Shown: positions 35,919-46,894, counted from the first letter of the stretch. The stretch is DNA of 64,000 nucleotides from Pseudomonas sp. HAR-UPW-AIA-41 (GCF_002304225.1 NZ_NSLB01000001.1:682001-746000), one strand, 5' to 3'. The notes: generated from the sequence alone by a model not told the origin. A program made the numbers and translations.

Positions 35919-35973
35919 GGTTATAAAAAAATAATTAATAATTCTTTTGAGGAATTTAAGCTTTCCCCTAGAG
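35919..35973 (+). promoter_or_regulatory. Sulfur-starvation-type promoter element before the porin-ssu operon
   Basis: GGTTATAAA starts at 35919, an imperfect dyad AATTC-N7-GAATT lies at 35940-35956 and CCTAGA follows at 35967. The 42 bases from 35919 agree at 33 positions with 47368-47409 upstream of another gene in the island. Position and AT-rich dyads fit a CysB-activated promoter. Confidence 0.6.
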
Positions 35974-36114
35974 TCAGCTCCAAGCCGACAGCGGACCACC
36001 GCACCGAGCCCATAGAACGGGGCTCATCCTACCTTCAGCCGCGCACAGACGCCGGCGCGATCGAGCCCCACTGCAGTGCCAACACGCACACCGACTGCAT
36101 CTGGAGCTTGACGC

Positions 36115-37440
36115 ATGAACTACCAATCCCTGCCGCTGGCCATCGCCCTCGGCCTTATCGCCCAACAGGCTGGCGCTGCCGGCTTTGTCGAAGACAGCAA
36201 GGCCACTCTTGGTCTGCGCAACTTCTACATCAATCAGGACACCCGCAACCAGGACGCCAACACCCAGGAAGAATGGGGGCAGGGCTTTCAGTTCAATTAC
36301 GCTTCCGGCTATACCGAAGGCACCGTCGGCGTCGGTGTGGATGCGCTGGGCCTGCTGGGCGTGAAGCTCGACTCCGGCAAGGGCCGCCACTACAACCCGG
36401 ATTCGAAAAAATACTCCGGCACCGTATTTCCAACCGACAGCGACGGCCGTGCCGAAGATCAGTTCAGCAGCCTGGGTCTGACCGGCAAGCTGCGCTTCTC
36501 CAAGACCGAAGCCCGCCTCGGCACCCTGCAGCCGAAGCTGCCGGTGGTGACTTTCAACGACGGTCGCCTGTTGCCGCAGACCTTCGAGGGCGGCCAGATC
36601 ACCTCCAGCGAAATCGACAACCTGACCCTGATCGGCGGCCAGCTGGAACACGCCAAGGGCCGCAGCTCCAGCAGCAACGAAGGCCTGTCGATTGCCGGCG
36701 CCAACAATGCCAAGACCGGCCAGTTCAGCAACCAGTTCCGCTTTGCCGGTGGTGACTACAAGATCGGCAAGGACCTGCTGGCGCAGTACTACTACGGCAA
36801 TCTGGAAGACTTCTACCAGCAGCACTTCCTCGGCCTGACCCACAACTGGGCGATTGGACCGGGCGCCTTGAAGTCCGACCTGCGCTATTTCCACAGCAGC
36901 TCCGACGGCAAGAACGGCAGCGCCGCCGGCCGTGCCGAAGGCTACAAGAGCAGCGGCTACTGGGAAGCCGGCGATGCCAGCCGTGGCGAGGTTGATAACG
37001 ACACCTGGAGCGCCCTGTTCACCTACACCCTGGGCAGCCACGCGCTGAGCGCCGGCTATCAGCAGGTCGAGGGTGACAGCGCCTTCCCGTTCCTCAACCA
37101 GGGGGATGGCGCCACCGCCTACCTGATCACCGACCGCCAGATCGGCAAGTTCCTGTCCTCCGGTGAGCGCACCTGGCTGGCCGAGTATGCCTACGACTTC
37201 AGCAAGGTCGGCGTGCCGGGGCTGAAGGCCGTGGCCACCTACCTGTCGGGCGACAACATCCAGGCGGCCGGTGGCGAGCAGAAGGAGTGGGAACGCGACT
37301 TCCGCCTCGACTACGTCCTGCAGGATAGTCCGCTCAAGGGCCTGGCCTTCTCCTGGCGTAACGCCAGCCTGCGTGGCAATGCCGCCGCCGACCAGGATGA
37401 GAACCGCCTGATCGTCAGCTACAGCCTGCCGCTGCTCTGA
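36115..37440 (+). CDS. OprD-family outer-membrane porin
   Basis: A 441-residue specific porin of the OprD family. The signal peptide ends about residue 21 (QQAGA-A), and the mature barrel begins GFVEDSKATLGLRNFYINQD, the family opening, and ends in a beta strand with terminal Leu-Leu (IVSYSLPLL). Typical motifs include WGQGFQFNYASGYTEGTVGVG and LRYFHSSSDG. It is the first gene of a run leading to lsfA and the ssu genes and has a sulfur-type promoter, so it probably admits sulfonates or sulfate esters; that specificity is inference. Confidence 0.87.
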   Translation: MNYQSLPLAIALGLIAQQAGAAGFVEDSKATLGLRNFYINQDTRNQDANTQEEWGQGFQFNYASGYTEGTVGVGVDALGLLGVKLDSGKGRHYNPDSKKYSGTVFPTDSDGRAEDQFSSLGLTGKLRFSKTEARLGTLQPKLPVVTFNDGRLLPQTFEGGQITSSEIDNLTLIGGQLEHAKGRSSSSNEGLSIAGANNAKTGQFSNQFRFAGGDYKIGKDLLAQYYYGNLEDFYQQHFLGLTHNWAIGPGALKSDLRYFHSSSDGKNGSAAGRAEGYKSSGYWEAGDASRGEVDNDTWSALFTYTLGSHALSAGYQQVEGDSAFPFLNQGDGATAYLITDRQIGKFLSSGERTWLAEYAYDFSKVGVPGLKAVATYLSGDNIQAAGGEQKEWERDFRLDYVLQDSPLKGLAFSWRNASLRGNAAADQDENRLIVSYSLPLL

Positions 37441-37493
37441 ACCTTTCGCGGAGCGCCCGAGCGCTCCGCACCACCAGCCCGAGGAGGCACCAC

Positions 37494-38132
37494 ATGAGCA
37501 TTCGACTGGGCGACATCGCCCCCGACTTCGAACAGGACTCCAGCGAGGGTCGTATCCGTTTCCACGAGTGGCTGGGCGACAGCTGGGGGATTCTGTTCTC
37601 CCACCCGGCCGACTTCACCCCGGTGTGCACCACCGAGCTGGGCCTGACCGCCAAGCTGCACGACGAGTTCGTCCAACGTGGCGTCAAGGCCATCGCCCTG
37701 TCGGTGGACCCGGTGGATTCGCACCTGCGCTGGATCGACGACATCAACGAAACGCAGAACACCCGGGTCAACTTCCCGATCCTGGCCGATGCCGACCGCA
37801 AGGTTTCCGATCTGTACGACCTGATCCACCCGAACGCCAACGACACCCTCACGGTGCGCTCGCTGTTCATCATCGATCCGAACAAGAAGGTACGGTTGAT
37901 CATCACCTACCCGGCCAGCACCGGGCGCAATTTCCACGAGATCCTGCGGGTGATCGATTCGCTGCAACTGACTGACAGCCACAAGGTCGCCACGCCGGCC
38001 AACTGGCAGGACGGTGATGAGGTGGTGATCGTGCCGTCGCTCAAGGATGAAGACGAGATCAGACAGCGCTTCCCCAAAGGCTATCGCGCCGTCAAACCCT
38101 ACCTGCGCCTGACCCCGCAGCCGAACCGCTGA
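37494..38132 (+). CDS. lsfA: 1-Cys peroxiredoxin LsfA
   Basis: A 212-residue Prx6-type (1-Cys) peroxiredoxin. The peroxidatic Cys is in [14 protein letters not shown] (about residue 45), with the Thr and later Arg of the active site kept. The long C-terminal extension (about 160-212) is that of the Prx6 class, and no resolving Cys is in a 2-Cys position. In Pseudomonas, lsfA is induced by sulfur limitation and sits with ssu genes, as here. It starts 53 bases after the porin. Confidence 0.93.
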   Translation: MSIRLGDIAPDFEQDSSEGRIRFHEWLGDSWGILFSHPADFTPVCTTELGLTAKLHDEFVQRGVKAIALSVDPVDSHLRWIDDINETQNTRVNFPILADADRKVSDLYDLIHPNANDTLTVRSLFIIDPNKKVRLIITYPASTGRNFHEILRVIDSLQLTDSHKVATPANWQDGDEVVIVPSLKDEDEIRQRFPKGYRAVKPYLRLTPQPNR

Positions 38133-38142
38133 GGAGCCGATC

Positions 38143-38730
38143 ATGCGGGTGGTTTCTATCGGCGGCAGCCCCAGTCTCACCTCACGTTCGGCCGCGCTGC
38201 TGGCCTATGCCCAGCGCTGGCTGGAGGAGCGCGGGGTTGAGGTGAACGGGTTCCAGATCCGCGATTTTCCGGCTGAGGACCTGCTTCACGCGCGTTTTGA
38301 CAGTCCGGCCGTGCGCGCCTTCAGCGAGCAGGTGGAACAGGCCGATGGTCTGCTGGTGGCGACACCGGTGTACAAGGCCTCGTTCTCCGGAGCGCTGAAG
38401 ACTCTGCTCGATCTGCTGCCCGAGCGTGCCTTGCAGCACAAGGTGGTGCTGCCGATTGCCACCGGCGGCAGCAACGCTCACATGCTGGCGGTGGACTATG
38501 CGCTCAAGCCGGTACTGGCGTCGCTCAAGGCCCAGGAAATGCTCCAGGGGGTGTTCGCCGAAGACCGGCAGATCGCCTACCGCGCCGATGGCGTGGACCT
38601 GGACCCGGCGCTGGAAGAACGCCTGGACAGCAGTCTGGATCACTTTTTCACGGCCCTGGCCCGGCGCCCGAAACCACTGGCGCCCCATGAACTCAACGAC
38701 CGGCTGGTCAACGCCCGCTGGAGTATCTGA
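38143..38730 (+). CDS. ssuE: NADPH-dependent FMN reductase SsuE
   Basis: A 195-residue flavodoxin-like FMN reductase that supplies FMNH2 to SsuD. Visible are the N-terminal [14 protein letters not shown] (phosphate loop), [24 protein letters not shown] and [21 protein letters not shown]. Length and motifs fit the SsuE/MsuE group. It lies ten bases after lsfA and before ssuA. Confidence 0.93.
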   Translation: MRVVSIGGSPSLTSRSAALLAYAQRWLEERGVEVNGFQIRDFPAEDLLHARFDSPAVRAFSEQVEQADGLLVATPVYKASFSGALKTLLDLLPERALQHKVVLPIATGGSNAHMLAVDYALKPVLASLKAQEMLQGVFAEDRQIAYRADGVDLDPALEERLDSSLDHFFTALARRPKPLAPHELNDRLVNARWSI

Positions 38731-38812
38731 CACACGCTTTACCCTCCCTCACTGGTCCGACAACGGGCGAGCAGGTAGCCAACCCCTCATAGCAATCGCA
38801 AAGGAGAGCGCC

Positions 38813-39775
38813 ATGCGCACCATTACCTTGCGTCGGAGTCTGGTCGCCCTGTTTGCCGCGGCCATTTCCTTCGGCGCCATTACCCAAGCTCAGGCCGAAG
38901 AACTGCGTATCGGTTATCAAAAATACGGCACCCTGGTTCTGCTCAAGGCCAAGGGCACCCTGGAAAAACGCCTGGCCGAGCAGGGCGTCAAGGTCACCTG
39001 GACCGAATTCCCCGGCGGCCCGCAGTTGCTCGAAGGGCTCAACGTCGGCTCGGTGGACTTCGGTGTCACCGGCGAGACGCCGCCGGTGTTCGCCCAGGCG
39101 GCCGGGGCCGATCTGCTCTATGTGGCCTACGAACCACCTGCACCGACCAGCGAGGCGATTCTGGTGCCTAAGGGGTCGTCGCTGACCTCGGTGGCCGACC
39201 TCAAGGGCAAGAAGGTCGCCCTGAACAAGGGCTCCAACGTCCACTACCTGCTGGTGCGGGCGCTGGAAGATGCCGGGCTGTCGATCAACGACGTCACCCC
39301 GGTCTACCTGCCGCCGGCTGATGCTCGCGCGGCTTTCGAGCGCGGCAGCGTGGATGCCTGGGTGATCTGGGACCCGTTCCTGGCCGCCGCGGAGAAGCAA
39401 CTGCAGGCCCGCAGCCTGCGCAATGGCGAAGGGCTGGTCGACAACCACCAGTTCTACCTGGCCACCCGTCCCTATGCACAGAAGCACCCGCAGGTGATCA
39501 ACACCCTGATCGAGGAAGTGCGTGGCGTGGGTGAGGACTCCAAGGCCGACCCGGATGCGGTAACGGCTCAGGTGGCGCCGCTGCTCGGCCTGTCTCCGGA
39601 AATCACCAGGGTGGCCGTCAAGCGCCAGGGCTATGGTGCCCAGCCGCTGACCCCGGCCGTGGTGCAGGCGCAGCAGAAGATCGCCGACACCTTCACCGAG
39701 CTCAAGCTGATCCCGAAAAAGCTGAGCATCAAGGACGTGATCTGGACCCCGCCGGCCAAGGTCGCGCAGCAGTAA
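38813..39775 (+). CDS. ssuA: Sulfonate ABC transporter substrate-binding protein SsuA
   Basis: A 320-residue periplasmic binding protein for aliphatic sulfonates. The signal peptide ends about residue 28 (AQAEE). The mature part reads LRIGYQKYGTLVLLKAKGTLE and EFPGGPQLLEGLNVGSVDFG, followed by GETPPVFAQAAG, typical of the SsuA/TauA family. AAGGAG precedes the ATG at 38813; upstream open codons are not part of the protein. Followed by an intercistronic hairpin before ssuD. Confidence 0.95.
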   Translation: MRTITLRRSLVALFAAAISFGAITQAQAEELRIGYQKYGTLVLLKAKGTLEKRLAEQGVKVTWTEFPGGPQLLEGLNVGSVDFGVTGETPPVFAQAAGADLLYVAYEPPAPTSEAILVPKGSSLTSVADLKGKKVALNKGSNVHYLLVRALEDAGLSINDVTPVYLPPADARAAFERGSVDAWVIWDPFLAAAEKQLQARSLRNGEGLVDNHQFYLATRPYAQKHPQVINTLIEEVRGVGEDSKADPDAVTAQVAPLLGLSPEITRVAVKRQGYGAQPLTPAVVQAQQKIADTFTELKLIPKKLSIKDVIWTPPAKVAQQ

Positions 39776-39782
39776 GCCTCAG

Positions 39783-39805
39783 CCCCTCTCCCGTCGGGGG
39801 AGGGG
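39783..39805 (+). other. Intercistronic hairpin between ssuA and ssuD
   Basis: CCCCTCTCCC and GGGGGAGGGG pair over ten positions (one T-G wobble) with a GTC loop. No T tract follows. Such a stem can protect the 3' end of the ssuA message and allow higher binding-protein output than of the downstream enzymes. Confidence 0.65.
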
Positions 39806-39827
39806 CATCCTTTAAGGAGACCACTCC

Positions 39828-40976
39828 ATGAGCCTGAATATTTTCTGGTTCCTGCCCACCCATGGCGATGGCAAGTACCTGGGCACCGCCGAAGGGGCCC
39901 GCGCCGTCGATCACGGCTACCTCACCCAGATCGCCCAGGCCGCCGACCGGCTGGGATTTGGCGGTGTACTGATTCCCACCGGCCGTTCCTGCGAGGACTC
40001 CTGGCTGGTAGCGGCTTCGCTGATTCCGGTGACGCAGCATCTCAAGTTCCTCGTGGCCCTGCGCCCCGGGATCATTTCGCCCACTGTGGCGGCGCGTCAG
40101 GCGGCGACACTGGACCGGCTGTCCAGCGGTCGCGCGCTGTTCAATCTGGTCACCGGTGGCGATCCGGACGAACTGGCCGGTGACGGCCTGAACCTGTCCC
40201 ACGAAGAGCGCTACGAAGCTTCGGTGGAGTTCACCCGCATCTGGCGTCGCGTACTGGAAGGCGAAACGGTGGACTACGCCGGCAAGCACATTCAGGTCAA
40301 GGGCGCCAAGTTGCTATACCCGCCGCTGCAGCAGCCGCGTCCGCCGCTGTATTTCGGTGGTTCCTCGGCCGCCGCCCATGACCTGGCCGCCGAGCAGGTG
40401 GAGATGTACCTGACCTGGGGCGAGCCGCCGGCGGCGGTCGCCGAGAAGATTGCCGAAGTCCGCGAGAAGGCCGCGAAACTCGGCCGCACGGTGCGCTTCG
40501 GCATCCGCCTGCACGTGATCGTGCGCGAGACCACGGAAGAGGCCTGGGCTGCCGCCGAGCGCCTGATCAGTCATCTGGATGACGACACCATCGCCCGTGC
40601 CCAGGCCTCGCTGGCGCGTTTCGATTCGGTGGGTCAGCAACGCATGGCGGCGCTGCATGGCGGGCGCAAGGACAAGCTGGAAGTCAGCCCCAACCTCTGG
40701 GCCGGCGTCGGCCTGGTGCGTGGCGGTGCCGGCACAGCACTGGTTGGCGACGGCCCGACCGTGGCCGCGCGGGTGAAGGAGTACGCCGAGCTGGGTATCG
40801 ATACCTTCATCTTCTCCGGCTATCCGCATCTGGAAGAGTCGTACCGGGTCGCCGAACTGCTGTTCCCGCACCTGGATATCGCCCAGCCGGAGCGACCCGT
40901 GTCGCGCGGCTATGTCAGCCCCTTCGGCGAGATGATCTCCAGCGACATCCTGCCCAAGGCCGCGGCCCAGAGTTGA
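39828..40976 (+). CDS. ssuD: FMNH2-dependent alkanesulfonate monooxygenase SsuD
   Basis: A 382-residue luciferase-like TIM barrel that releases sulfite from alkanesulfonates using FMNH2 and O2. The sequence has the family opening [19 protein letters not shown], the active-site Cys/Ser region [28 protein letters not shown] and the C-terminal [19 protein letters not shown]. Length equals that of the E. coli enzyme. FMNH2 comes from SsuE of the same operon. Confidence 0.96.
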   Translation: MSLNIFWFLPTHGDGKYLGTAEGARAVDHGYLTQIAQAADRLGFGGVLIPTGRSCEDSWLVAASLIPVTQHLKFLVALRPGIISPTVAARQAATLDRLSSGRALFNLVTGGDPDELAGDGLNLSHEERYEASVEFTRIWRRVLEGETVDYAGKHIQVKGAKLLYPPLQQPRPPLYFGGSSAAAHDLAAEQVEMYLTWGEPPAAVAEKIAEVREKAAKLGRTVRFGIRLHVIVRETTEEAWAAAERLISHLDDDTIARAQASLARFDSVGQQRMAALHGGRKDKLEVSPNLWAGVGLVRGGAGTALVGDGPTVAARVKEYAELGIDTFIFSGYPHLEESYRVAELLFPHLDIAQPERPVSRGYVSPFGEMISSDILPKAAAQS

Positions 40977-40986
40977 GGACAGCACA

Positions 40987-41769
40987 ATGACCAAGCTCTG
41001 GTTGTCCCGTCTCGCGCCCTGGGCACTGCCGCTGGCACTGCTGGCGATCTGGCAGGGCGCGGTGGTCGCCGGTTGGCTGTCCACGCGCATCCTGCCGGCG
41101 CCCAGCGCGGTGCTGGAGGCGGGCTGGGCGCTGTTGGCCAGCGGTGAAATCTGGACCCACTTGGCCATCAGTGGTCAGCGTGCAGCCATCGGCTTTGCCA
41201 TTGGCGGCGGACTGGGTCTGCTGCTGGGCTTTATCACCGGTTTGTCGACCTGGGGCGAACGCCTGCTCGACAGTTCGGTGCAGATGATCCGCAACGTGCC
41301 GCACCTGGCGCTGATCCCGCTGGTGATCCTGTGGTTCGGCATCGACGAGAGCGCGAAGATCTTTCTGGTCGCCCTCGGCACGCTGTTCCCCATCTACCTC
41401 AACACCTATCACGGCATCCGCAACGTCGACCCGGCGCTGGTGGAAATGGCGCGCAGCTATGGCCTGTCGGGCTTTGGTCTGTTCCGTCAGGTGATCCTGC
41501 CCGGCGCGCTGCCATCGATTCTGGTCGGCGTGCGCTTCGCCCTCGGTTTCATGTGGCTGACCCTGATCGTCGCGGAAACCATTTCCGCCAGCGCCGGTAT
41601 CGGCTACCTGGCGATGAATGCCCGCGAGTTCCTGCAGACCGATGTGGTGGTGCTGGCTATCCTGCTCTACGCACTGCTCGGCAAGCTGGCCGATCTGGCC
41701 GCCCGGCTGCTGGAGCGTGTGTGGCTGCGCTGGCATCCGGCCTATCAGGCCAAGGCAGGTGTGCAATGA
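40987..41769 (+). CDS. ssuC: Sulfonate ABC transporter permease SsuC
   Basis: A 260-residue inner-membrane permease with about six membrane segments. The EAA loop that contacts SsuB is [21 protein letters not shown] at about residues 157-177. It starts ten bases after ssuD. Its TGA overlaps the ssuB ATG by four bases (ATGA), a coupled arrangement. Confidence 0.94.
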   Translation: MTKLWLSRLAPWALPLALLAIWQGAVVAGWLSTRILPAPSAVLEAGWALLASGEIWTHLAISGQRAAIGFAIGGGLGLLLGFITGLSTWGERLLDSSVQMIRNVPHLALIPLVILWFGIDESAKIFLVALGTLFPIYLNTYHGIRNVDPALVEMARSYGLSGFGLFRQVILPGALPSILVGVRFALGFMWLTLIVAETISASAGIGYLAMNAREFLQTDVVVLAILLYALLGKLADLAARLLERVWLRWHPAYQAKAGVQ

Positions 41770-42566
41770 CCGCTCGGCAGAGTATTCATCAGGGGATTCC
41801 GTTGGCCATCGAAGGTATCCGCAAGGCCTTCGGTTCACGTGAGGTGCTCAAGGGTATCGACCTGCACATCCCGGCTGGCCAGTTCGTCGCCGTGGTGGGC
41901 CGCAGCGGCTGCGGCAAGAGCACGCTGCTGCGTCTGCTGGCCGGGCTGGATCAGCCAACCGACGGGCAACTGCTGGCCGGAAAAGGCCCGCTCAGTGCGG
42001 CGCGGGAAAACACCCGGCTGATGTTTCAGGACGCGCGCCTGCTGCCGTGGAAACGGGTGATCGACAACGTCGGCCTGGGCCTGACGGGCAACTGGCGTGA
42101 GCAGGCGCGGGAGGCGCTGGCGGCCGTGGGCCTGGCCGAGCGCGCCAACGACTGGCCTGCAGCTTTGTCTGGCGGGCAGAAGCAGCGCGTGGCCCTGGCC
42201 CGTGCGCTGATCCACCGGCCGCGCCTGTTGCTGCTCGATGAGCCGCTGGGCGCGCTGGATGCCCTGACCCGCATCGAGATGCAGCAACTGATCGAGCGCC
42301 TGTGGAAACAGCATGGTTTCACCGTGCTGCTGGTGACCCACGACGTGGCCGAGGCCGTGGCGGTGGCTGACCGGGTCATTCTGATCGAGGAGGGCCGCAT
42401 CGGCCTGGACCTGGCAGTCGATCTGTCACGTCCGCGTCCGCGTGGCTCGGCGCAGCTGGCGGCGCTGGAGGCGGAGGTGCTTAACCGCGTGCTGGCGCTG
42501 CCGGAGCTGCCACCGCAGCCGGAACCTGTTTCACCCTTGCCCACGCAGCTGCGCTGGGCGCTTTAA
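41766..42566 (+). CDS. ssuB: Sulfonate ABC transporter ATPase SsuB
   Basis: A 266-residue ABC ATPase. Walker [11 protein letters not shown]-loop [11 protein letters not shown], signature [15 protein letters not shown], Walker [13 protein letters not shown] and the switch His in VTHDV are all present, so it should be active. It overlaps ssuC and is followed 40 bases later by ssuF. Confidence 0.95.
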   Translation: MTARQSIHQGIPLAIEGIRKAFGSREVLKGIDLHIPAGQFVAVVGRSGCGKSTLLRLLAGLDQPTDGQLLAGKGPLSAARENTRLMFQDARLLPWKRVIDNVGLGLTGNWREQAREALAAVGLAERANDWPAALSGGQKQRVALARALIHRPRLLLLDEPLGALDALTRIEMQQLIERLWKQHGFTVLLVTHDVAEAVAVADRVILIEEGRIGLDLAVDLSRPRPRGSAQLAALEAEVLNRVLALPELPPQPEPVSPLPTQLRWAL

Positions 42567-42606
42567 GCAAGACCCCATCCCGACCCATGATCCAAGGAGC
42601 AAGACC

Positions 42607-42822
42607 ATGACCATCAAAGCCATCAACGTCCGCAACCAGTTCAAAGGCACCATCAAGGAAATCGTCACCGGCGACGTGCTGTCGGAAATCGACGTGCAGA
42701 CCGCCGCCGGCATCGTCACCTCGGTGATCACCACCCGTTCCGTGCGCGAGCTGGAGCTGGGCGTGGGCAGTGAGGTGATCGCCTTCGTCAAATCCACCGA
42801 GGTGTCGATCGCCAAGCTGTAA
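42607..42822 (+). CDS. ssuF: SsuF, Mop-domain (molbindin) protein
   Basis: A 71-residue protein made of one Mop/TOBE domain: MTIKAINVRNQFKGTIKEIV, followed by VLSEIDVQTAAGIVTSVIT and EVIAFVKSTEVSIA. Mop domains bind molybdate or related oxyanions. SsuF closes the ssu operon in pseudomonads and is needed for growth on sulfonates and sulfate esters, though how is unclear. A strong terminator follows. Confidence 0.93.
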   Translation: MTIKAINVRNQFKGTIKEIVTGDVLSEIDVQTAAGIVTSVITTRSVRELELGVGSEVIAFVKSTEVSIAKL

Positions 42823-42842
42823 GTACTGCTGCTGGACACCAC

Positions 42843-42868
42843 AGCCCGGCTTTTGCCGGGCTTTTTTT
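42843..42868 (+). terminator. Rho-independent terminator of the ssu operon
   Basis: Perfect stem AGCCCGGC/GCCGGGCT with TTTT loop and seven T. Confidence 0.95.
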
Positions 42869-42979
42869 CGGGCCTCTGCATGTCGCTGCATCAGCCCGCC
42901 AGCCTGGATGTTGTCAGATCCATACAGGAGAGCCTGGTCAGGCCAGGAATGCAGTGGCGTGGCGGTTGCGCTGTCAGCA

Positions 42980-43005
42980 AAAAGCCCGGCAAGTGCCGGG
43001 CTTTT
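42980..43005 (-). terminator. Terminator of the sbp-cysTWA operon
   Basis: Stem AAAAGCCCGGC/GCCGGGCTTTT with an AAGT loop; the A run upstream gives a U tract for minus-strand transcription. It lies 17 bases past the cysA stop. Confidence 0.92.
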
Positions 43006-43021
43006 GCGTGTTGCGCCGTGC

Positions 43022-44011
43022 TCAGCGCTGGCCGCTGATCACGCTGGGGCGCGGCTTGAAGAACAGGCTTTCGCCTCGCACCAGACCGGCCAGGCTGTCA
43101 TGGTCCTTGACCACTTCGGCCTCGATCAGCTCGTCCTGATCCTTGATCTTCAGGGTGATGCGGGTGATGGCCCCCAGCGGGCGGATGTCGCGGACTTCGG
43201 CCAGGCGGTGATCGCCCAGTTCACTGCGCGACAGCGAGACCTCGTGCGGACGGAACAGGATGTGCTGGTCGTCGCCCAGGTGCAGGCGGTTGGAGTCGCC
43301 GAGGAAGTGGTAGACGAACTCGCTGGCCGGTTGCTCGTAAACCTCGCCCGGCGCGCCGATCTGCTCGATCACGCCCTTGTTCATCACCACGATACGGTCG
43401 GCCACTTCCATGGCTTCTTCCTGGTCGTGGGTGACGAATACGCTGGTCAGGTGGATCTCCTCATGCAGGCGCGCCAGCCAGCGGCGCAGCTCCTTGCGCA
43501 CCTTGGCATCCAGTGCGCCGAAGGGTTCGTCGAGCAGGAGGATCTTCGGCTGCACGGCCAGGGCACGGGCCAGGGCGATGCGCTGGCGCTGGCCGCCGGA
43601 GAGTTGCTCCGGGTAGCGGTCGGCCAGCCAGTCGAGCTGGACCATGTTGAGCAGCTCATGGACCTTCTCGGCGATGACCTTCTCGCTGGGGCGCTCCTTC
43701 TTGGGCTTCATGCGCAGGCCGAAGGCGACGTTGTCGAACACCGTCATGTGGCGGAACAGCGCGTAGTGCTGGAACACGAAACCGACGTTGCGGTCGCGCA
43801 CATCGTGGCCGGAGACGTCTTCGCCGTGGAACACGATGTTGCCGGCATCCGGGGTTTCCAGACCGGCGATGATGCGCAGCAGGGTGGTCTTGCCGCAGCC
43901 GGAGGGGCCGAGCAGGGCGACCAGCTCGCCGCTGTTGATATCCAGATTGATGTTGTTCAGTGCGCGGAAGGCATTGAAGTTCTTGCTGACGTTACGGACT
44001 TCGATGGACAT
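43022..44011 (-). CDS. cysA: Sulfate/thiosulfate ABC transporter ATPase CysA
   Basis: A 329-residue ABC ATPase. Walker [13 protein letters not shown]-loop FVFQHYALF, signature [15 protein letters not shown], Walker [12 protein letters not shown], switch VTHDQEEAM and a C-terminal TOBE domain (about 240-329) are visible. The ATG at 44011 gives the family start [12 protein letters not shown]; 18 open upstream codons overlap cysW and are not family-like. Last gene of the sulfate uptake operon. Confidence 0.95.
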   Translation of the reverse strand: MSIEVRNVSKNFNAFRALNNINLDINSGELVALLGPSGCGKTTLLRIIAGLETPDAGNIVFHGEDVSGHDVRDRNVGFVFQHYALFRHMTVFDNVAFGLRMKPKKERPSEKVIAEKVHELLNMVQLDWLADRYPEQLSGGQRQRIALARALAVQPKILLLDEPFGALDAKVRKELRRWLARLHEEIHLTSVFVTHDQEEAMEVADRIVVMNKGVIEQIGAPGEVYEQPASEFVYHFLGDSNRLHLGDDQHILFRPHEVSLSRSELGDHRLAEVRDIRPLGAITRITLKIKDQDELIEAEVVKDHDSLAGLVRGESLFFKPRPSVISGQR

Positions 44012-44013
44012 GC

Positions 44014-44874
44014 TTATTCCTCGTCGGCATTCGACTTGAGACGGGACAGACGCGCTTCGCTCCACTGCTTGAGCAGCAGGATGATCAGGGCCAGGGCCAG
44101 CAGCAGGCTGGCCACGCTGAAGGCGGCGACGTGGTTGTATTCGTTGTAGAGAATCTCGACATGCAGTGGCAGGGTGTTGGTCAGGCCGCGGATATGCCCG
44201 GAGACCACCGACACCGCGCCGAACTCACCCATGGCCCGGGCGGTACAGAGCACCACGCCGTAGATCAGGCCCCATTTGATGTTGGGCAGGGTGACGTGCC
44301 AGAACATCTGCCAGCCGTTGGCGCCGAGCAGGCGCGCGGCTTCTTCTTCCTGGGTGCCCTGTTCCTGCATCAGCGGGATCAGCTCGCGGGCAACGAAGGG
44401 CACGGTGACGAAGAGGGTGGCCAGGACGATGCCGGGGATGGCGAAGATGATCTGGATGTCGTGCTCCTGCAGCCAGCTGCCGAAGTAGCCCTGGGCGCCG
44501 AACAGCAGCACGTAGATCAGACCGGCGATCACCGGCGACACCGAGAACGGCAGGTCGATCAGGGTCACCAGCAGGCTCTTGCCCGTGAACTCGTACTTGC
44601 TCACGCACCAGGCGGCCGAGACGCCGAACACCAGGTTGAGCGGGACTGCGATGGCCACGGCCGTCAGTGTCAGCTTCAGCGCAGAGATCGCATCCGGTTC
44701 GAGGATGGCGGTGAAGAAGGTGCCCACACCTTGCTTGAAGGCTTCGCTCAGCACCACCAGCAGGGGCAGCAGCAGGAACAGGGCGAACACCAGCCAGGCG
44801 CCGGCGATCAGCAGGCGGCGGGCCAGCGGGTTGCCACGCCGGGCGGCATTGGCAGTCAGGGTTGCGGATGTCAT
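44014..44874 (-). CDS. cysW: Sulfate ABC transporter permease CysW
   Basis: A 286-residue permease with six or seven membrane helices. The EAA loop [22 protein letters not shown] is near residue 175. It lies ten bases after cysT and two before cysA. Confidence 0.95.
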   Translation of the reverse strand: MTSATLTANAARRGNPLARRLLIAGAWLVFALFLLLPLLVVLSEAFKQGVGTFFTAILEPDAISALKLTLTAVAIAVPLNLVFGVSAAWCVSKYEFTGKSLLVTLIDLPFSVSPVIAGLIYVLLFGAQGYFGSWLQEHDIQIIFAIPGIVLATLFVTVPFVARELIPLMQEQGTQEEEAARLLGANGWQMFWHVTLPNIKWGLIYGVVLCTARAMGEFGAVSVVSGHIRGLTNTLPLHVEILYNEYNHVAAFSVASLLLALALIILLLKQWSEARLSRLKSNADEE

Positions 44875-44884
44875 GCCGGCCTCC

Positions 44885-45706
44885 TTATGGCGTTTGAATG
44901 CGGCGCTGCAGCAGGTTGATGGCCAGCAGCAGGATGAAGGAGACCACCAGCATCAGGACGCCGATGGCCGTGGCGCCGGTGTAGTCGTACTGGTCGAGCT
45001 TGACCATGATCAGCAGCGGCAGGATCTCGGTCTTCATCGGCATATTGCCGGCGATGAAGATCACCGAGCCGTATTCGCCCACGCCGCGGGCAAAGGCCAG
45101 GGCGAAACCGGTCAGCCAGGCCGGCAGCAGAACCGGCAACAGCACATGGCGGGCCACCTGCAGCGGCTTGGCGCCCAGGCAGGCGGCGGCCTCTTCGACC
45201 TCGCGGGGGATGTCCGCGAGCACCGGCTGCACCGTGCGCACCACGAAGGGCAGGGTGACGAAGGTCAGCGCCAGGGTGATGCCCAGCGGGGTGTAGGCGA
45301 TCTTCAGACCGATGTCGGCGGCCAGGCTGCCGATCAGGCCCTTGGGCGCATAGAGCGCGGTGAGGGCGATGCCGGCCACGGCGGTGGGCAGGGCGAACGG
45401 CAGGTCGATCATGGCGTCGATGATCTTGCGGCCGGGGAAGGTGTAGCGCACCAGAACCCAGGCCAGCAGGGTGCCGATTACGCCATTGAGCAGCGCCGCA
45501 AAGAAGGCCGTGCTGAAGGAAAGTTTGAGCGCGGCGAGTACGCGCGGGGCACTGATCACCTGAATGAACTGCGCCCAGGTCAGGTCAGTGGTCTTGAGGA
45601 AAAGTGCACCCAGGGGAATCAGCACCAACAGGCTGAGGTACACCAAGGTGTAGCCCAGCGTCAGCCCGAAGCCGGGTATGACGGGGGAGATACGTCGCGA
45701 CATCAT
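44885..45706 (-). CDS. cysT: Sulfate ABC transporter permease CysT (CysU)
   Basis: A 273-residue permease with six membrane helices and the EAA loop [21 protein letters not shown] at about 170-190. Two adjacent ATG codons begin the frame, with AAGGA just upstream. It follows sbp after a hairpin and is followed by cysW. Confidence 0.95.
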   Translation of the reverse strand: MMSRRISPVIPGFGLTLGYTLVYLSLLVLIPLGALFLKTTDLTWAQFIQVISAPRVLAALKLSFSTAFFAALLNGVIGTLLAWVLVRYTFPGRKIIDAMIDLPFALPTAVAGIALTALYAPKGLIGSLAADIGLKIAYTPLGITLALTFVTLPFVVRTVQPVLADIPREVEEAAACLGAKPLQVARHVLLPVLLPAWLTGFALAFARGVGEYGSVIFIAGNMPMKTEILPLLIMVKLDQYDYTGATAIGVLMLVVSFILLLAINLLQRRIQTP

Positions 45707-45757
45707 CTGTCCTTACGTGGTGAAAACGGGGTGTCGTGGTCGAACCCGGATGCGCAG

Positions 45758-45779
45758 AAGGGAGGCTTGCGCCTCCCTT
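45758..45779 (-). other. Hairpin between sbp and cysT
   Basis: AAGGGAGGC/GCCTCCCTT, nine perfect pairs with a four-base loop, lies about 38 bases after the sbp stop. No long T tract, so it is better read as an mRNA-stabilising or partial termination structure, which would keep the binding protein in excess over the permeases. Confidence 0.7.
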
Positions 45780-45816
45780 GCACGTCGCGCTCGAAACGAG
45801 CGCTAACCGTTCAGGC

Positions 45817-46815
45817 TTACTGGGCCTGGTAGATCTGGTCGAAGATGCCGCCATCGTTGAAGAACTTCGGCTGAGCGGTTTTCCAGCCGCCGAAATCCTT
45901 GTCGATGGTGACCAGCTTCAGATTGGGGAACTGCTGGGCGAACTCGGCAGCCACCTTCTCGTTACGCGGGCGGTAGAAGTTCTTCGCCGCAATGCGCTGA
46001 CCTTCCTCGCTGTACAGGTACTGCAGGTAGGCTTCGGCGACCTTGCGGGTACCGTGCTTGTCGACGTTCTTGTCGACCACCGATACCGGCGGCTCGGCGA
46101 GGATCGACAGGCTCGGCGCGACGATCTCGAACTGATCACCACCCTGTTCCTTGAGGGCCAGGAAGGCTTCGTTTTCCCAGGCCAGCAGCACGTCGCCGAT
46201 CTGGTTGTTGACGAAGGTGATGGTCGAGGCGCGGGCGCCGGTATCCAGTACCGGGACGTGCTGGTACAGCGCCTTGACGTATTCCTGAGCCTTGGCTTCG
46301 CTGCCGTAGTGCTGCTGAGCCCAGGCCCAGGCAGCGAGGAAGTTCCAGCGTGCACCGCCGGAGGTTTTCGGGTTCGGGGTGATGACTTCAACGCCTTCTT
46401 TGGTCAGGTCGCCCCAGTCCTTGATGTTCTTCGGGTTGCCCTTGCGGACCAGGAACACGATGGTCGAGGTGTAAGGCGTGCTGGCCTGCGGCAGGCGCTC
46501 CTGCCAGTTTTCCGGGATCAGTTTGCCCAGCTTGTGCAGTTCATCGATGTCACCGGCCAGGGCCAGGGTGACCACGTCGGCCTTGAGACCATCGATCACG
46601 GCGCGGGCCTGCTTGCCGGAGCCACCGTGGGACTGCTGAACGGTCACGGCTTCATTGCCCTGGGCGGTCCAGTGCTTGTTGAAAGCCTTGTTGTATTCGA
46701 CATACAGCTCACGGGTCGGGTCGTAGGACACGTTGAGCAGAGTGGTTTGTGCCAGTGCCGGGGCGGCAAACAGGGCGGAAGCGATCAGGCTGAGGCTGAG
46801 GGTGCGAATGGACAT
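45817..46815 (-). CDS. sbp: Periplasmic sulfate-binding protein
   Basis: A 332-residue periplasmic receptor for sulfate (and probably thiosulfate). The signal peptide ends about residue 23 (APALA-Q). Mature motifs include [39 protein letters not shown] and [19 protein letters not shown], all part of the sulfate site. GGAG lies just before the ATG at 46815. It lies 79 bases downstream of a short Cys-rich leader ORF and, further up, oscA. Confidence 0.96.
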   Translation of the reverse strand: MSIRTLSLSLIASALFAAPALAQTTLLNVSYDPTRELYVEYNKAFNKHWTAQGNEAVTVQQSHGGSGKQARAVIDGLKADVVTLALAGDIDELHKLGKLIPENWQERLPQASTPYTSTIVFLVRKGNPKNIKDWGDLTKEGVEVITPNPKTSGGARWNFLAAWAWAQQHYGSEAKAQEYVKALYQHVPVLDTGARASTITFVNNQIGDVLLAWENEAFLALKEQGGDQFEIVAPSLSILAEPPVSVVDKNVDKHGTRKVAEAYLQYLYSEEGQRIAAKNFYRPRNEKVAAEFAQQFPNLKLVTIDKDFGGWKTAQPKFFNDGGIFDQIYQAQ

Positions 46816-46894
46816 GGCTATCTCCTGCGTGCGGCTCTTGGCGGCACGACTCATCTGTAATTGGGGTGTTGCGGTGATGCGTTGGCGAGGGCGT

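Noticed and set aside
35974..37041. A 355-codon minus-strand frame opposite the OprD-type porin
   Set aside because: Antisense shadow of a well-supported porin with signal peptide and terminal beta strand.
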